A stretch of 64,000 nucleotides of DNA from Dactylorhiza incarnata (GCA_033032865.1 JAWHQI010000064.1:5766001-5830000), one strand, 5' to 3'. Positions 20,942 to 32,141 are shown, counted from the stretch's first letter. Program-made: numbers and translations. The notes: a model not told the origin generated them from the sequence alone.

Positions 20942-23900
20942 TGTAAGACCCCTCCCCGCTCCGGGAGTTCCCGGGTCTTATGCCCAGAACCGTCGCCTTA
21001 CGGTGACACAAACACTCGGGTTAGTCATCACCGCAAGACGCCGATTCTGTCGGCTAACACGATCATTACAAAGTAGGCCAATAAGAGCAGTTTTAAAAAT
21101 AAACCAAGTCCACAATCACAGCATCATATATATATATCAATATGAAAAGAAATGCATAGTCCAATTTGAGTACAAAAAGAGAGTACAGTAGAGTAAATGC
21201 AAATAGGGCTTATGCCCAGTACATGTCCATCAAATACAACAAAACTCTCTCAACTCTCTCAACAAATCTAAATGGAAGACTATAACTACAACATCGTCGT
21301 CACCTGAGTCCTGGTAGTAGTGGTACTCCGCAACTGCATCTCACGCTCTGGCTCCTCGTCCTGCTGGTGCGTCTCCTCGAACTCCTAGATAGTTGTTCGG
21401 CCCCAATGCAAACCGTTAGTCAAAAAGACTAAGTGGCTTCTCATTCTCTCCCCCGGCGACTCCTAGGTACCGGGCGGGAGGATGAGAACAAAGGAAGGAA
21501 AAACAAGGCCAAAGAAGGTGACATGAAACTAATCTAGCAGTTGTATATGTACAAGAGGTGAATGATTACAACTAACAGTTCTATATAAGCAGTATGTACA
21601 GTAAGTATGGAGCAGTGCAGTAAGTAAAAAGGAAAGTACGACTAAGCTACCATCACAGAAACATGCCCTAACTTATATGAGTGCCCATACAAACATATAA
21701 GTTATAGTTCAAAGGTAACTCGTCATATAAAAGAGCACATACTAATTTATATGATGAGGGTCTGCAATTATATGTAAATCTACGTTATTATGCGTATGAT
21801 GAATGTTATGCAATGCAATGATCTCTATGCAACACACCCACCCGACTCTGTGTACACAGACCTTTTGAGTTCTCAATTTGTTCGAAAGGAAGCCAACCTT
21901 TCGGGCACTACCGTCGTGGCTCACGGTAGTAGTGGATCGAGCTTCTCCACCTTCAGGCGGGTATTCACACTACCAGGCCTAGGCCGCACGTACGCCTCAA
22001 CGCTAAGAACACAACAGCGGAGCCCCTGCGTACTCTTGCCGGCGACAACCGGTCTTTCATGCTAAGTGTAGGGTCCCTGGGAAATGTCTCTAAGACACCA
22101 GACTATGCTGATCCACTAGACCACATACACTTGCCAAGTCTTCGTAGTACTCCGTCGGTGTGACGACTAGACAATACCGAAGACGTACCACAGAAGTGAA
22201 ACAAGGTACAACAATACCTATCCGAGCCTTCAGCTCATGGGACTATCCATCCCTGATATAAAACCTTTCGAGCATCCGCTCGTAGGACTACCTGTCATGA
22301 TATAGAACCTTCTGAGCCTTCAGCTCGCAGGACTAATCTGTCCTGAAAGGTTCTCCCATCCCAAAACCTAGGATAGTAATCTTCATTAGCCTAATGCCCT
22401 ATTTAGACTAATCTTATCTATAAGTTAAACTTTGCCTAGTGGATTCAGGTTAATCTTGGACTTCCCGAGGCATACCCGGTGAAGGGCTCTCAGCGGTACT
22501 AAGAACTACGATTGGATGAAAGCCCAAAGTTCCCTCTTACTTTAGTTGTAGACTATCCATATCCACACTCTCATGGTTAACCAATTTACTTCTAGGGTGA
22601 CCCTTTCATGACCTGGTCCCAAGGTTCCTTAAGGCTCAACTGACACTAGGTCGCACACACACAGGTACTTCTAATTAATGAGTCCTCAATTATTGTCTCA
22701 CAAGGATAATTACTCACATGACCTAAAAATCGTTTTCATGCAGAATCATTCTCTGATTAACTCATCATGTTGTTTAAATTGAGTTTACCCATTTTTACTA
22801 TTCGCAGACCACCATCCTTAAGCAAACCTCGACCCTCATGATTCTATCTTGCAAACTAAATCCAAATGATTTCATATTTTAATCTTAAGGTCCTACTGAC
22901 AACAAATGAGTATCATCAAAGTTTCATCAATTTCTAAATTATTTTACTTACAAATTAAATTCAAATCAAATTTGTGAGACCTAAATTTCCAAAGGAGGTA
23001 TATTATTAAATATTCCAAATGCTGCAAAATTAAATCCAATAATAGTTCATACTGAAACATTAGGTTTCCCAAAATTTCACAATTTTCCAGAGTGGTTGTA
23101 TACATGATTTATTCCAAGGTATATTTGCAAATATTTGGCCATTTGAACTACAAGTATCATAACTACTTCATCAAAAATTATAAGAACATTACTACTGGTT
23201 GATATCATTCAGAAAACAGTATTGCCAAAAATTCAATATTTTCCAAGCAATTTTACTACCTCAATTAAAAAATCAAAATAATATAAAACAAATCATTAAT
23301 TGCAAATCTACCTTAAGGAGTCATCCAAAAATTCAAATTAAATTTACAGAGCTTCCTAATATCCATATACATCACCATGTTAAATTGGGTGTAATTACAA
23401 TAGGTTTTACAGTCAATGAAAATTGTTTTGTATTTTATTACAAAAATACCATATATTTAAATCCTAGGATTTTGATCCCAAAAATCCTAATTTTTTCTAG
23501 GTAAGGTCCCTCTGATCATAATACACCCTCCATCAAAATTTTATGGGGATATCAAATGTCCTTGGGGAAAGATTATCAATTTCTCCCAAATTGATAAAGG
23601 CAAGCCAAAATTCCTAAGTCCTTACACTTGCATGTGTGATTCACTAGCATACAGTGGTCCAAAAGGACTCAAATTTTTTACAGGTGACTAGTATCACCCT
23701 AAGGGGCCTACCACCCAAATTTGGGCTCAATTGGAGTTGCCTAACTTCATAAATTGACTTAATTTAATATTTCATGTTTTGAACAAAACTATAGGAAATT
23801 ATTTTCCAAAAATTCCCAAATTTGGGCAGGTACTACATCTAGGTACCATGCATGCATGGTTAAGTTTTCAGATCATTTGAAGTTATATTCTACAAGATAT

Positions 23901-25242
23901 GAGCATTTCAATTCCTGGCTTACGCTAGGACCAGTCCTAGGAAAATGGGTGCTGTAGGTGCTACAGTGCTCCAAATGACTTGATTTAAGTTTATATTGAA
24001 AGGGAACATCAAGGGAAACAAAGGTTGTCTCAGACAACTTTTCATGAAAAGGCCTCTAAGTGGCCTAATTTTTACATGCAAAGTCTGTTAAAAACTTAAG
24101 GAATTGGGGGTGGTCTGCCTATAGCCGATCCTTGATCAAATCAATGGCCATGATTATCTCTTCTTCCTAGAGCCAAAGGCCACGGTTTGCCCGACCTGGA
24201 GCAGGTGTTTTGGCCTCACTACAGCAATCTAAGCCCTCCCATTGCTGGCCAACCACACCAACTCCTTCCTCTCGGCAAGAGCCATCGATGGGTGGTGGTC
24301 CGGCAACATGGGCTCGCCGGAGTAGTGTTTTCCGGCGAGATCTAAAATCGGCCATTTCTTCATGGTTGTCCATGGCATCAAGCTCAAATGAGCTTGGATT
24401 CATATGTAGCTAGCACCGAGGGAGAGGGGAGGAAACGCACCTGAATTGGGGCTTGGCGGCGGTGAGAGCGGCGGTTGGCCATGGTGGTGGCGGTTTTCGG
24501 CAAGCTTGCTCAAAAGCTTGATTCTCCACCAAAAGGCTTGATCCAATAGTCGATTTTGACTCCTCTCTGAGCCCTGAATCAATGGGATGGTTGATTTGTG
24601 GTGAGGAATGCTGGTTGTGGAGTTGCCATTAAGGGGAGCTCGGCCAAGCATAGGTTGCTCCTCCTAAAGGCCATGTGGCAGCCCCAACACTGCAATTCCT
24701 GCTTGGAATCACTCCTTGAGCTCAGAACTGAGCTTGGGAGAAGGATTGGAGGGCCATGTGGCTTCCATTCCCTCAAATCCCTCTTCTCTCTCCTCCAATT
24801 TGGGTGAATTTCCCTTTTTGCCCCATGCATGGCTCCACCTTTGAATTTCAGAGGGCAAGGAGTGTCATTGAGCTTGTGGGCCTCAGGTTGGGCTTGGGTT
24901 TGGGTCTTGGCTCAAGAGGATTGAGCTAGCCCACTTGATTTGGTGATTTTGGCCTATTTAAGCCAAAATGGGTTTTGGCCAAAATTGACCAATGGGTCAA
25001 CCCACTCATGGGGCTTTTGGGTCAATTGACTCCCCCTTAGGGTTAGGAACCTATTAGTTGGTTCAATTTGAGTGGGTGAGTCCAATTTGAGGAGAATTGG
25101 ATAAGGTTGACATGTGCACCTATGGGGTGCCAATAGCAATTTTCTAGGTTCAACCTAGGTTAAAGGGGCAACCTTGACCCAAACTCACCACTCAAGTCCT
25201 AACCCTATCTCTAAGGGGTCTAGAAGTAAAAGGGATGTTACA
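20942..25242 (-). mobile_element. solo long LTR of a gypsy-type element inserted in A's 5' LTR
   Basis: 4,301 bp from TGTAAGACCCC to GGGATGTTACA, with perfect TSD ACATA at 20937-20941 and 25243-25247. The ends form a TGTAA/TTACA inverted repeat as expected of an LTR. No gag, pol or primer site is seen, and the interior is non-coding with scattered short frames on both strands. A lone LTR this long fits Tekay/Del- or Ogre-type gypsy elements after LTR-LTR recombination; the lineage is a guess. It is homologous to 1-564 in opposite orientation. Sense orientation on minus is inferred from the terminal sequence. Confidence 0.75.
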
Positions 25243-25353
25243 ACATATATATATATATATATATATATTTGTTAACTTTGCACAAAGTATTTTTAAAATC
25301 TTTATTCACCCCCCTCTAGAGAATTCTAGTGAGGTTAACTGTGCACTTTCAAA

Positions 25354-25371
25354 TGGTGTCAGAGCTAGGTT
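25354..25371 (+). other. A: primer binding site (initiator-Met, two mismatches)
   Basis: TGGTGTCAGAGCTAGGTT, 2 bp after the LTR end. It differs from the perfect complement of initiator tRNA-Met at two positions. Confidence 0.8.
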
Positions 25372-25407
25372 GATCAAAAAGGGGTAACTCCTTGATCAAA
25401 AAGATCC

Positions 25408-25411
<4 letters not shown>

Positions 25412-25450
<39 letters not shown>
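25412..25450 (+). repeat. A: (TA)n microsatellite in the leader
   Basis: About 19 TA repeats between primer site and gag start. They are an artificial N-terminal extension if translated, so the gag start is placed after them. Confidence 0.85.
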
Positions 25451-25451
<1 letters not shown>

Positions 25452-25469
25452 CTAAAAACTATTCTTCAC

Positions 25470-26288
25470 ATGGCACAAATCAAAGATTATGCTTCCACCA
25501 GACCACCAATGTGCAATCTTGAAAAGTTTGCAGTTTGGAAAACAAGAATTAGGATCTATATGAATTCTATTGATGAAGAGTTATTTAATGTTATTTTGAC
25601 AGGTCCTCCAAAGCCCTATAGGAAGGAATCAAGTGGTAAAGTGACACAAACACTTGTCCCAAGGGCTGAGTGGAAAGATGATGAGAAAAAGGCAAAAGCA
25701 TGTGATGCAAAAGCTGTGAACATTCTTGTCTCAACCCTCTCAGATGAAATCTTTCAAAGGGTTGTTGACTGTGAATCAGCCAAAGAAATCTGGGAGGCTC
25801 TTACAAAGATGGTAGAAGGAAGTGCTGATGAAAGGAAAGATAGGAGGGCTCTATTGATCTCCCAATATGAGAACTTCCAAAAGAAGAATGAAGAAAGTAT
25901 ATCTGAGATGTATGACAGATTCAGTCTGATCATCAATCAATTAAGAAACTTGGACAGAGAGATCTCTCTCACAGAGATCAATGACAAAATATTAATGAGT
26001 CTCCCAAGTTCATGGGACTCAAGAATATGGGCAATAAGAGATACAAGAGGACAAAAGGAAATCTCAACAGATGCTCTCTTAGGAAAACTCAAATCCTATG
26101 AACAACTACTGAAAACCAGAGAAGAGAAGGAAAGAAGGGAAAACACTCCAACCTCCTCAAACGATAGAAACATTGCATTAAAAGCAACAGAAGAGGAAAC
26201 CCATGTTACTGAAGAAGAAGAATTCAGCCTCCTGGCCAGAAGATTCAAGAAATGGGTCAGGAAAGATGGGTCTAGAAGGAGAGAGTGA
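25470..26288 (+). pseudogene. gag: A: gag, N-terminal part (UBN2-type)
   Basis: Capsid part of the gag polyprotein. The ATG at 25470 (MAQIKDYASTRPPMCN) is preferred over the upstream ATG at 25392, which would translate the TA repeat. It shows the UBN2-type pattern: FAVWKTRIRIYM at the N-terminus, KEIWEALTKM in the middle, MYDRFSLIINQL and KILMSLPSSWD after it, and GKLKSYEQLL near the end. TGA at 26286-26288 is an in-frame nonsense codon. Element B inserted 13 bp downstream, so both lesions interrupt gag. Reading resumes in register at 34754 after B. Confidence 0.85.
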
Positions 26289-26305
26289 AAACCAAGGTAT
26301 GATAA

Positions 26306-27384
26306 TGTTGGAACATGGTCTTCCGCATCTCCTAGGTTTGAGAATAACAAATCCTATGTGTATTTGATCTTGTGTGTTTAAGTGTGCAGGAAATCAAAGT
26401 CCACATGACTCAAGGATGGTTGCCGCTAATTTTGAGCCAGCAATTCTAAGTCTCCCACTAGCGCAGGCGGTAGCACTTACCGCCTGGCGCTAGCGATGAT
26501 AGCGCAATTCCAGGAGCACATATGGAAGGATATACCGCCTGGCGGTAGCCGATAGCGCAGGCGGTAGCGACACATACAGTTGGCAAGGAGGAATTGTTTC
26601 CTCGGATTGAAGATTCTGCCGCGCAAAATATTTCCTAATATGGGATAGCGCCGGCGGTAACGCTAGCGCAGGCGCTAGCGCCGAGGCTATAAAAAGGACT
26701 CCTCTCCTCTCATTTCAGACACACATTAGAGAGATATCAGAGAGAGGTAGAGTGCCAGAATTCCAGAGGCTATCTTGGCCGAAAGTTGAAGTCCTACCAA
26801 AGTTCTGCAAACTTCTGAAGGAGAATCTCATCACGCCGGATCCAAACGAAGTCCGCTTCTACAACGCTTATTCTATAGCGGATCTTCGCCTCCGTCTTCA
26901 GAAGGGAGTTCTAATTTATTTTCATTTCATATTTTTCTTGTAAACGATTAGTGAAATCGCCTCGTGTTGGCGACTAGGTCTGGTTAGGACTTAGGGGGAA
27001 ACTCGCCTCGTGTTGGCGACTAGATCTAGGCTAGGTCTAGGGGGTGCTCGAGGCCACATCTGTGGAAGGGTTGGCTAGAGCGGCTTGAGGCCGAATCCGG
27101 GGAGGATAGGCTAGGGCCACCGGTTCGTGGGGAAGCGAGTCGGGATAGAAAACAAAAAGGAGTCTATTTCTATTAGCTTTGATTTCTAGCTTCGATAAGA
27201 GATCAAGTTTTGTAATCATTCTTCTCAAGTTAATAAAATCATGTCTTTACTTTTACTTCACTTGATATGTCTTGATCTTCTTTAGTTTAATAATCAAAGC
27301 TTTTCTAAAATATTCAAAATATATCAAAAGTTTTTAAAACCCTTATTCACCCTCCCCCCTCTAAGGGCGCCTACCGATCCTACA
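26306..27384 (+). repeat. B: 5' LTR
   Basis: U3 carries a cluster of AGCGC/GGCGCTAGCGCC and ACCGCCTGGCGGT palindromes at 26459-26683, directly upstream of the TATA box TATAAAAAG (26688-26696). Short plus and minus frames (26752-27228) recur in the 3' LTR and are not genes. It ends ...CCCTCTAAGGGCGCC..CTACA, a Sirevirus-type end. Confidence 0.88.
26459..26696 (+). promoter_or_regulatory. B: palindrome cluster and TATA box
   Basis: At least six copies of the AGCGC(C/A)GGCG(G/C)TAGCG family, including the perfect dyads ACCGCCTGGCGGT and GGCGCTAGCGCC. They end 5 bp before TATAAAAAG, a plausible RNA polymerase II promoter for the sense transcript. Confidence 0.65.
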
Positions 27385-27386
27385 AG

Positions 27387-27404
27387 TGGTATCAAAGCTG
27401 GGTT
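27387..27404 (+). other. B: primer binding site (initiator-Met)
   Basis: TGGTATCAAAGCTGGGTT, 2 bp after the LTR, with three mismatches to the initiator-Met complement. Confidence 0.75.
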
Positions 27405-27433
27405 ATTCCAAATCGGCTTAACAACCGAGAATA

Positions 27434-28894
27434 ATGGCGTCTCATGATCTCGCTTCTACTAGTGGGGTAAATTTTTATGAAGAAGAAAAATCTCCTAAAC
27501 CACCTCTATTCGAAGGGAGAAATTATAAAGGGTGGAAATTATTAATGGAAAAATTTATTAAAAGTTTAGATATCAATGCATGGGATATAGCAATAGTTAG
27601 ACCAGCGTATGAATCAAATAAACAAGAGCGTCGCCTAAATGCAAAAGCTATGCATTATATTTTTTGTGCTTTATCTCAAGATATTTTCAAACTAATATAT
27701 TGTTTTTCTAGTGCATACAAAGTATGGAAATTTCTTGAAGAAATGTATGATTCTCCTTCTACAGGTATGGAACAATCGCAAGAACCGGAGAATATGCAAG
27801 CTTGCACAAGTCTTCAAGAATGCTCCTCTCATGACGGATCCATGAAGTGCACATCAAATGGAAAAGAAGAAGTACTGTCTTCGGAAGATGAGTGCCAAAA
27901 AGATTTAAAAGAAACCATATATTCAAATCATGCCTCTCCCGAAAGCAATGTAAGGAAATCAAATCCCATCTTTTGTACTTCCATTTCTACTTTACAATTG
28001 CTACAAATTACAAAGCGCAAACTTAAGAAATTAAAAAATGCAAATTGCAAATTGCGCTTAGAAAATAAAAATTTAAAAGCAAAAGTTAAAGTAGTATCAA
28101 AATCTGATTTATCTAGCTTTACTCATGTCACTTCAATTGAAAATACAAAACCCTGTCTTGATTGCAATAATATTAAAGAAAAATCTAAGGAACTTGAAAA
28201 AGAAATTATTTTTATAAAAGAACAAAATGAAAAATTATATTTAGAAAATTCATCTTCGATAAATGATTGTGCTAAGTGTAAAGAATATAAAATTGAAATT
28301 AAAGAGATGGATGAAACATTTGATGAATATAGAAACAATTATCAATATCATATAGATTCAATTGTTTCAACTCTTAAAAATAGCACAATCGCTTATAATA
28401 GAGCTAGACATAATTTGAGAACTAAGAATGATGAATTAAATGCCAAAATCAACCTGCTTAAGGAAATCATAAAGAAAAATTCACAAAACATACATTCACA
28501 ATATCAAGATATATCTAAAAGCAAGATGAATATAATTTCTCAAAACGTTAATAAATCAGACAATGGAAATAAAAGACATCAACAAACTATAAACGAAATT
28601 CCAAAACACTATCATCATCATCATTTACAATATCAATATTTCCCCAACATAAAAGTAAATGTTCACAAATTTCCTATGAAAAATATTTTCAACAATCACA
28701 ATGGAAATTTGACTCATAAAAATAATATTAAACAAAAGTTTGAATGGAGACCCAAAATTAAAAATGAAACACTAACTCCACTCAAAATGGCCCATTCAAT
28801 TCTATCTACCCAAAAGCAAACACGTAGTATTTGGGTACCCAAAGGAACCGTCACTCCCGGTCCTCTTTGGATACCTACAATTCTCATTCAATAA
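27434..28894 (+). CDS. gag: B: gag (intact frame)
   Basis: 486 residues, uninterrupted, starting at the first ATG 30 bp after the primer site. The N-terminal third is UBN2-like: PPLFEGRNYKGWKLLMEKFI, then AYKVWKFLEEMYD. The middle is a Lys/Glu-rich coiled-coil-like stretch from about residue 195 (LQITKRKLKKLKNANCKLRL) to 380. C-x2-C pairs (CLDC, CAKC) occur, but no full CCHC knuckle is seen. The Asn/His-rich C-terminus ends in the motif SIWVPKGTVTPGPLWIP. The related gag of C (60165-61757) shares start, layout and end motif. It should form the capsid; its conservation without pol suggests selection for mobilisation in trans. Confidence 0.83.
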   Translation: MASHDLASTSGVNFYEEEKSPKPPLFEGRNYKGWKLLMEKFIKSLDINAWDIAIVRPAYESNKQERRLNAKAMHYIFCALSQDIFKLIYCFSSAYKVWKFLEEMYDSPSTGMEQSQEPENMQACTSLQECSSHDGSMKCTSNGKEEVLSSEDECQKDLKETIYSNHASPESNVRKSNPIFCTSISTLQLLQITKRKLKKLKNANCKLRLENKNLKAKVKVVSKSDLSSFTHVTSIENTKPCLDCNNIKEKSKELEKEIIFIKEQNEKLYLENSSSINDCAKCKEYKIEIKEMDETFDEYRNNYQYHIDSIVSTLKNSTIAYNRARHNLRTKNDELNAKINLLKEIIKKNSQNIHSQYQDISKSKMNIISQNVNKSDNGNKRHQQTINEIPKHYHHHHLQYQYFPNIKVNVHKFPMKNIFNNHNGNLTHKNNIKQKFEWRPKIKNETLTPLKMAHSILSTQKQTRSIWVPKGTVTPGPLWIPTILIQ

Positions 28895-29349
28895 TACCCT
28901 ATCATTCGCATGAAGTAGAAATAAAAAATTATCAAATATGATATGCTCTAATTTTTTTTGTTCTCTTATTTCTCTTAAAGGCTATCATGCTATGATCATC
29001 GTATATTATAGGAAACATGATCTTATATCTTAAATTTTAATATGCCTATAAAATTAATCAAAATTCGAAATCATATCCTATTTTGGTGACCAAGTTATTA
29101 TTTATATATTATTCAAAATCTTCTATGAGGTATTAAATTATCTAATCTTAGGATTTCAAAAATATGCTAAACATCTCCACTTCATGACTTCAAAAATTAT
29201 AAATGAAACATAAAACAAAACTACCAAAGAAGGATCAGATAAAATGATCAAACATCCAAAGATAACAAAATCAAACAACATCCAAAAACATAGGTTCAAA
29301 CTCCTGTATTATTACAAAACTGAAATGCGTTCCCCTCGGACCTTCCTAC
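28895..29349. other. B: non-coding spacer between gag and antisense gene
   Basis: AT-rich. Would hold the 3' end of the antisense transcript. No obvious motif. Confidence 0.4.
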
Positions 29350-30411
29350 CTACTCTTCCTCATCTATCTCCTCCACACTTGGACTTGGGGAGTGTCTTCT
29401 GTGAGCCTTCCGAGTCGAAAGACGGGGCGGCTCCTGATCTCGGTTGTCCCACTCCCTCCGCTCCGGTGTTGATGGTTTTAGCTTTAAGGCCTTGATCATA
29501 AACTTCACCATCTTCTTTATCCCTGAAACATCCTTCTCCACTTTTGCCATCCGCTCTCCCATCTCCTCTTGAAATAACCCAAATGAATCATCTCGAGCCC
29601 CTCGAGATGATGCTCCTCGCCGGAGTGGTGGTCGAGTAGATGTCGATGGCTCATCCGGGATGAGTGATGCTCGCAAGTGAGAAGTACTATAGATAGGAGG
29701 GTAGCAATCTATCAAGTAGAAACCCATTTCAATAGAAGGATACATCATCTGAATCACCCGCTGTATGATGCCGCCCAGGGGCAAGTTATTGTATCTCTGA
29801 CGGGAAGGTTGCCGCAACTTGTAGGAATAGCGAATCAGGGAAAGTAATAAGTCAGCCACGTCGAACTTCTCCTCCTCCAAAAGAAAATATGTGACATAAC
29901 TGAGCTGGGCTGTGACCTTTGCTGTGTCACCCAACTTCATCATAATTGTGTGGCGCAATACATCCTAAACAACTAGGGCATCCACGGTGAGTGTCGACAC
30001 AGACAAGATCAGACTTCTGCATTCTTTATTATGTAGCACCATGTTCACCTGAGTCCAATCTCTGTCCACCCTGAACTTCTCCACAATCTCCAACCGATTA
30101 GGATGCTGGGACAATCCAAACACAAGCCTCAGTTGTTCATGGGTAATGGTCACCACTTGTCCTTGCACCTGTGACTGCACTCCTCCATCCAGCCTGGTCT
30201 GTGATGGGTCTTCCAAGTGTGTATAAAAATCCCGCACTAACTCTGAAGAAAATCCATCAGAACTAAATAAATTCGACACCTCGGAAGTAGCGAATAACTG
30301 CATGATATGATAGTGGCGTGGCAAGTCGAACTCTACGACATATGGAACACCTACTACAGCTGCTTCTACGGCCAGCTCTGCTGTTTTCTTACCCTTAGAT
30401 CCAGGTGCCAT
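29350..30411 (-). pseudogene. B: antisense gene, plant-mobile-domain/Transposase_32-like protein, one in-frame stop
   Basis: The minus-strand ATG at 30409-30411 (MAPGSKGKKTAELAVEAA) opens a 353-codon frame broken only by TAG at 29965-29967. The first part has VVEFDLPRHYHIMQLF, LVRDFYTHLEDPSQ and VVTITHEQLRLVFGLSQHP. The second has VLRHTIMMKLGDTAKVTAQL and FDVADLLLSLIRYS, then a basic, Arg/Ser-rich linker and an acidic end VEEIDEEE. The FY..L / VxIT...L...FGL pattern followed by a helical block matches the plant transposon protein group (Pfam Transposase_32-like) seen as extra or antisense ORFs in plant LTR elements. The start is chosen because a splice acceptor abuts it (TATTTTCAG|ATG). Function is not known; antisense orientation suggests separate regulation. 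Confidence 0.7.
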
Positions 30412-30766
30412 CTGAAAATACAAGAAAAATTTAAAAATTAAGCAACCGTTACTAGCGCCAGCGCTATCAATAGCGCCCGACGTTATCAATAATGCCTACT
30501 GTAGCGCCGGCACTACTCCTCACATTTGAAATAGTAAAAATCTCCTTAAAAAATAAAACACTTTCAGATCCTAAATTACTAGATGCAAGAAATCCACAAA
30601 AAAAAATCAAGATCAAAACCAAAATCCTCATAAAAACACTAATCTTGAAGAAAATCAACCATTGTAGATCTAGTTTCTAAATCCACCTAAAAACCTCAAA
30701 TATCTTCATCTCTAACATCAAAATCAAGTTTTAAAACAAAAAACATAAAAAAGGATGAAGATTTAC
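30412..30766 (-). other. B: predicted 5' intron of the antisense gene
   Basis: On the minus strand, donor ATCTGAG|GTAAATC at 30766 and acceptor TTGTATTTTCAG at 30412 directly before the ATG. 355 bp, T-rich toward the acceptor. One LTR-type palindrome block (30451-30515) lies inside. Prediction only. Confidence 0.5.
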
Positions 30767-30908
30767 CTCAGATCTACGCGTGGGCTGGGTCGTCTTCTAG
30801 GGTTTTACCGGAGAGGGTGAATGAAAATGGCGAAAATGAAAAAGGGATCGGGATTTAACTAAAGGCTCGATAGCGCCACCACTATCACTAGTGCCGGCGG
30901 TATCGCAC
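30767..30908 (-). promoter_or_regulatory. B: putative antisense promoter and leader with LTR-type palindromes
   Basis: 30866-30908 repeats the LTR's motif (CGATAGCGCC, GTGCCGGCGGTATCG). About 100 bp of leader-like sequence with TCATTCACCCTCTCC and AAACCCTAG follows on the minus strand before the splice donor. No clear TATA box is seen. A further palindrome block lies upstream at 31187-31217. Confidence 0.4.
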
Positions 30909-31186
30909 CCTTCTGATTATTTTAAGAAAATAAAACTCTATAAAATTCCTCAATTATTCTCCACTGTTTGTGCTGCTTAGTGATGCAAAATTCAGTTTCT
31001 TACGACTTGTGTTATGTGTCCCAATTCTTTCAAGTTTAAGCACATTCACAAACGCAATTTTGCAATTTTTAAACATCGAAAACATTTCCTAAAAATCTGA
31101 GATTTCAGCATGAAACTAATATTGGGACACTTAATCAAGATCAATAATAAAAAATTTCAAAATCATGAAAAATCGTGTACTGTTTC

Positions 31187-31217
31187 CCGCGCTAGCGCTA
31201 ACGCCGGCGCTAGCGTG
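31187..31217. repeat. B: third internal palindrome block
   Basis: CGCGCTAGCGCTAACGCCGG followed by CGCTAGCG, the same family as the LTR cluster at 26459-26683. Element C keeps the corresponding block at 57703-57722, flanked by the same GTACTGTTTCC. Confidence 0.7.
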
Positions 31218-31961
31218 CATATTTGGTTTTCTGTGATTTTAAAATTTTGAAAAATACCTAAAATTATACTCATCTATATTTATTATTTGTTTTTGCACTT
31301 CTGTTTTTTCTTTAATTTTTGAAAAATCAAATACAAAACTACAAAAACCAAATTACAAAAAATATGTTTTTCCTTTTGTTTTTGTTTGTCATTTTTTATG
31401 CAAAAATCAAATACAAAAGCCAAAATTACAAAAATATGCTTTTATTTGTTTGCAAAAATCAAATACAAAAATATAAAACACTAAAACTATCAAAAAAAAC
31501 TGTATGGATTTTCCTATGAAAATCAAGCATGATTTAATCTATTCTTTAGAACTTCTATAATGTTGCAATTTATCTTTTCAAACTCTATGAACATTGTTTT
31601 CATCATGCTTTGATTTATCTATTACCATGTGCATCAATTATATTGAAAGTTGTGTAGAACTAAGTTTAGCATGCCTCTAAGTATGAGTAAATGTTTTATG
31701 TTTGATAATGATCATTATTCACTCACTTCTTTTGGCATTGTCTACTTTTGTGCTTAATCTAAGAATGTTTGTGTATGTTTTGTATTAGTACTATGAATTA
31801 AAATTGCACAAGTATCTTACCCACACTCCTTTATTTGCACTTTTAAAAATTAAGAAAAGTGGTTACCTTTCTCATAAATTATATTGGTTTGCAAAACAAG
31901 TGTATTCGGAGAACTTTGTACAAAACAAAAATCATAAAATAAAGTGACAAAGATAACTCCA
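31218..31961. other. B: AT-rich non-coding interior
   Basis: Runs of A and T with short chance frames. Its counterpart in C is about 56880-57700 (inverted). No gene. Confidence 0.45.
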
Positions 31962-32021
31962 CGAGGCACTACTTGAACCTCCTGATAAGTCTTAATAAGC
32001 GTTGTGAGGTTGAGCACCTTG
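31962..32021 (+). ncRNA. B: candidate structured RNA element, copy 1
   Basis: Hairpin with stem AACCTC (31976-31981) / GAGGTT (32006-32011) and a 24-nt loop containing TGATAAGTCTTAATAAGC, flanked by GGCAC...GAGCACCTT. A possible weak outer stem is CGAGG (31962-31966) / CCTTG (32017-32021), with one G-U pair. See the paralogous copies at 32142-32202 and 56799-56859. Whether it acts as RNA is inferred. Confidence 0.4.
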
Positions 32022-32141
32022 AAAAGAATAATAAAGTATCTTGTGCAAACCATAACTTTCCTTCAAAATAAAAACCACTTATTCTTAAGTACACCGGATC
32101 ACAATAAAAATCAATCTTGAAGAATAAAACTAGGTGATCCC

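Larger units (their letters stand above)
19721..25351 (+). repeat. A: 5' LTR, interrupted
   Basis: Proper LTR sequence is 19721-20941 plus 25248-25351, about 1.32 kb, matching the 3' LTR at 38629-39942. A TATA box TATAAATAA lies at 20312-20320. Between 19803 and 20034 are about ten TCGACG/CGTCGA words forming palindromes. A 245-bp Ser/Leu-rich frame at 20565-20810 is LTR sequence repeated in the 3' LTR, not a gene. Confidence 0.85.

Noticed and set aside
23199..23504. 101-residue frame inside the solo LTR
   Set aside because: Low-complexity Ile/Asn/Lys-rich composition in AT-rich sequence, with no domain or context support.
30492..30680. Short Lys-rich plus-strand frame upstream of B's antisense gene
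   Set aside because: Lies in the predicted antisense intron, is AT-rich and has no similarity to known protein patterns.
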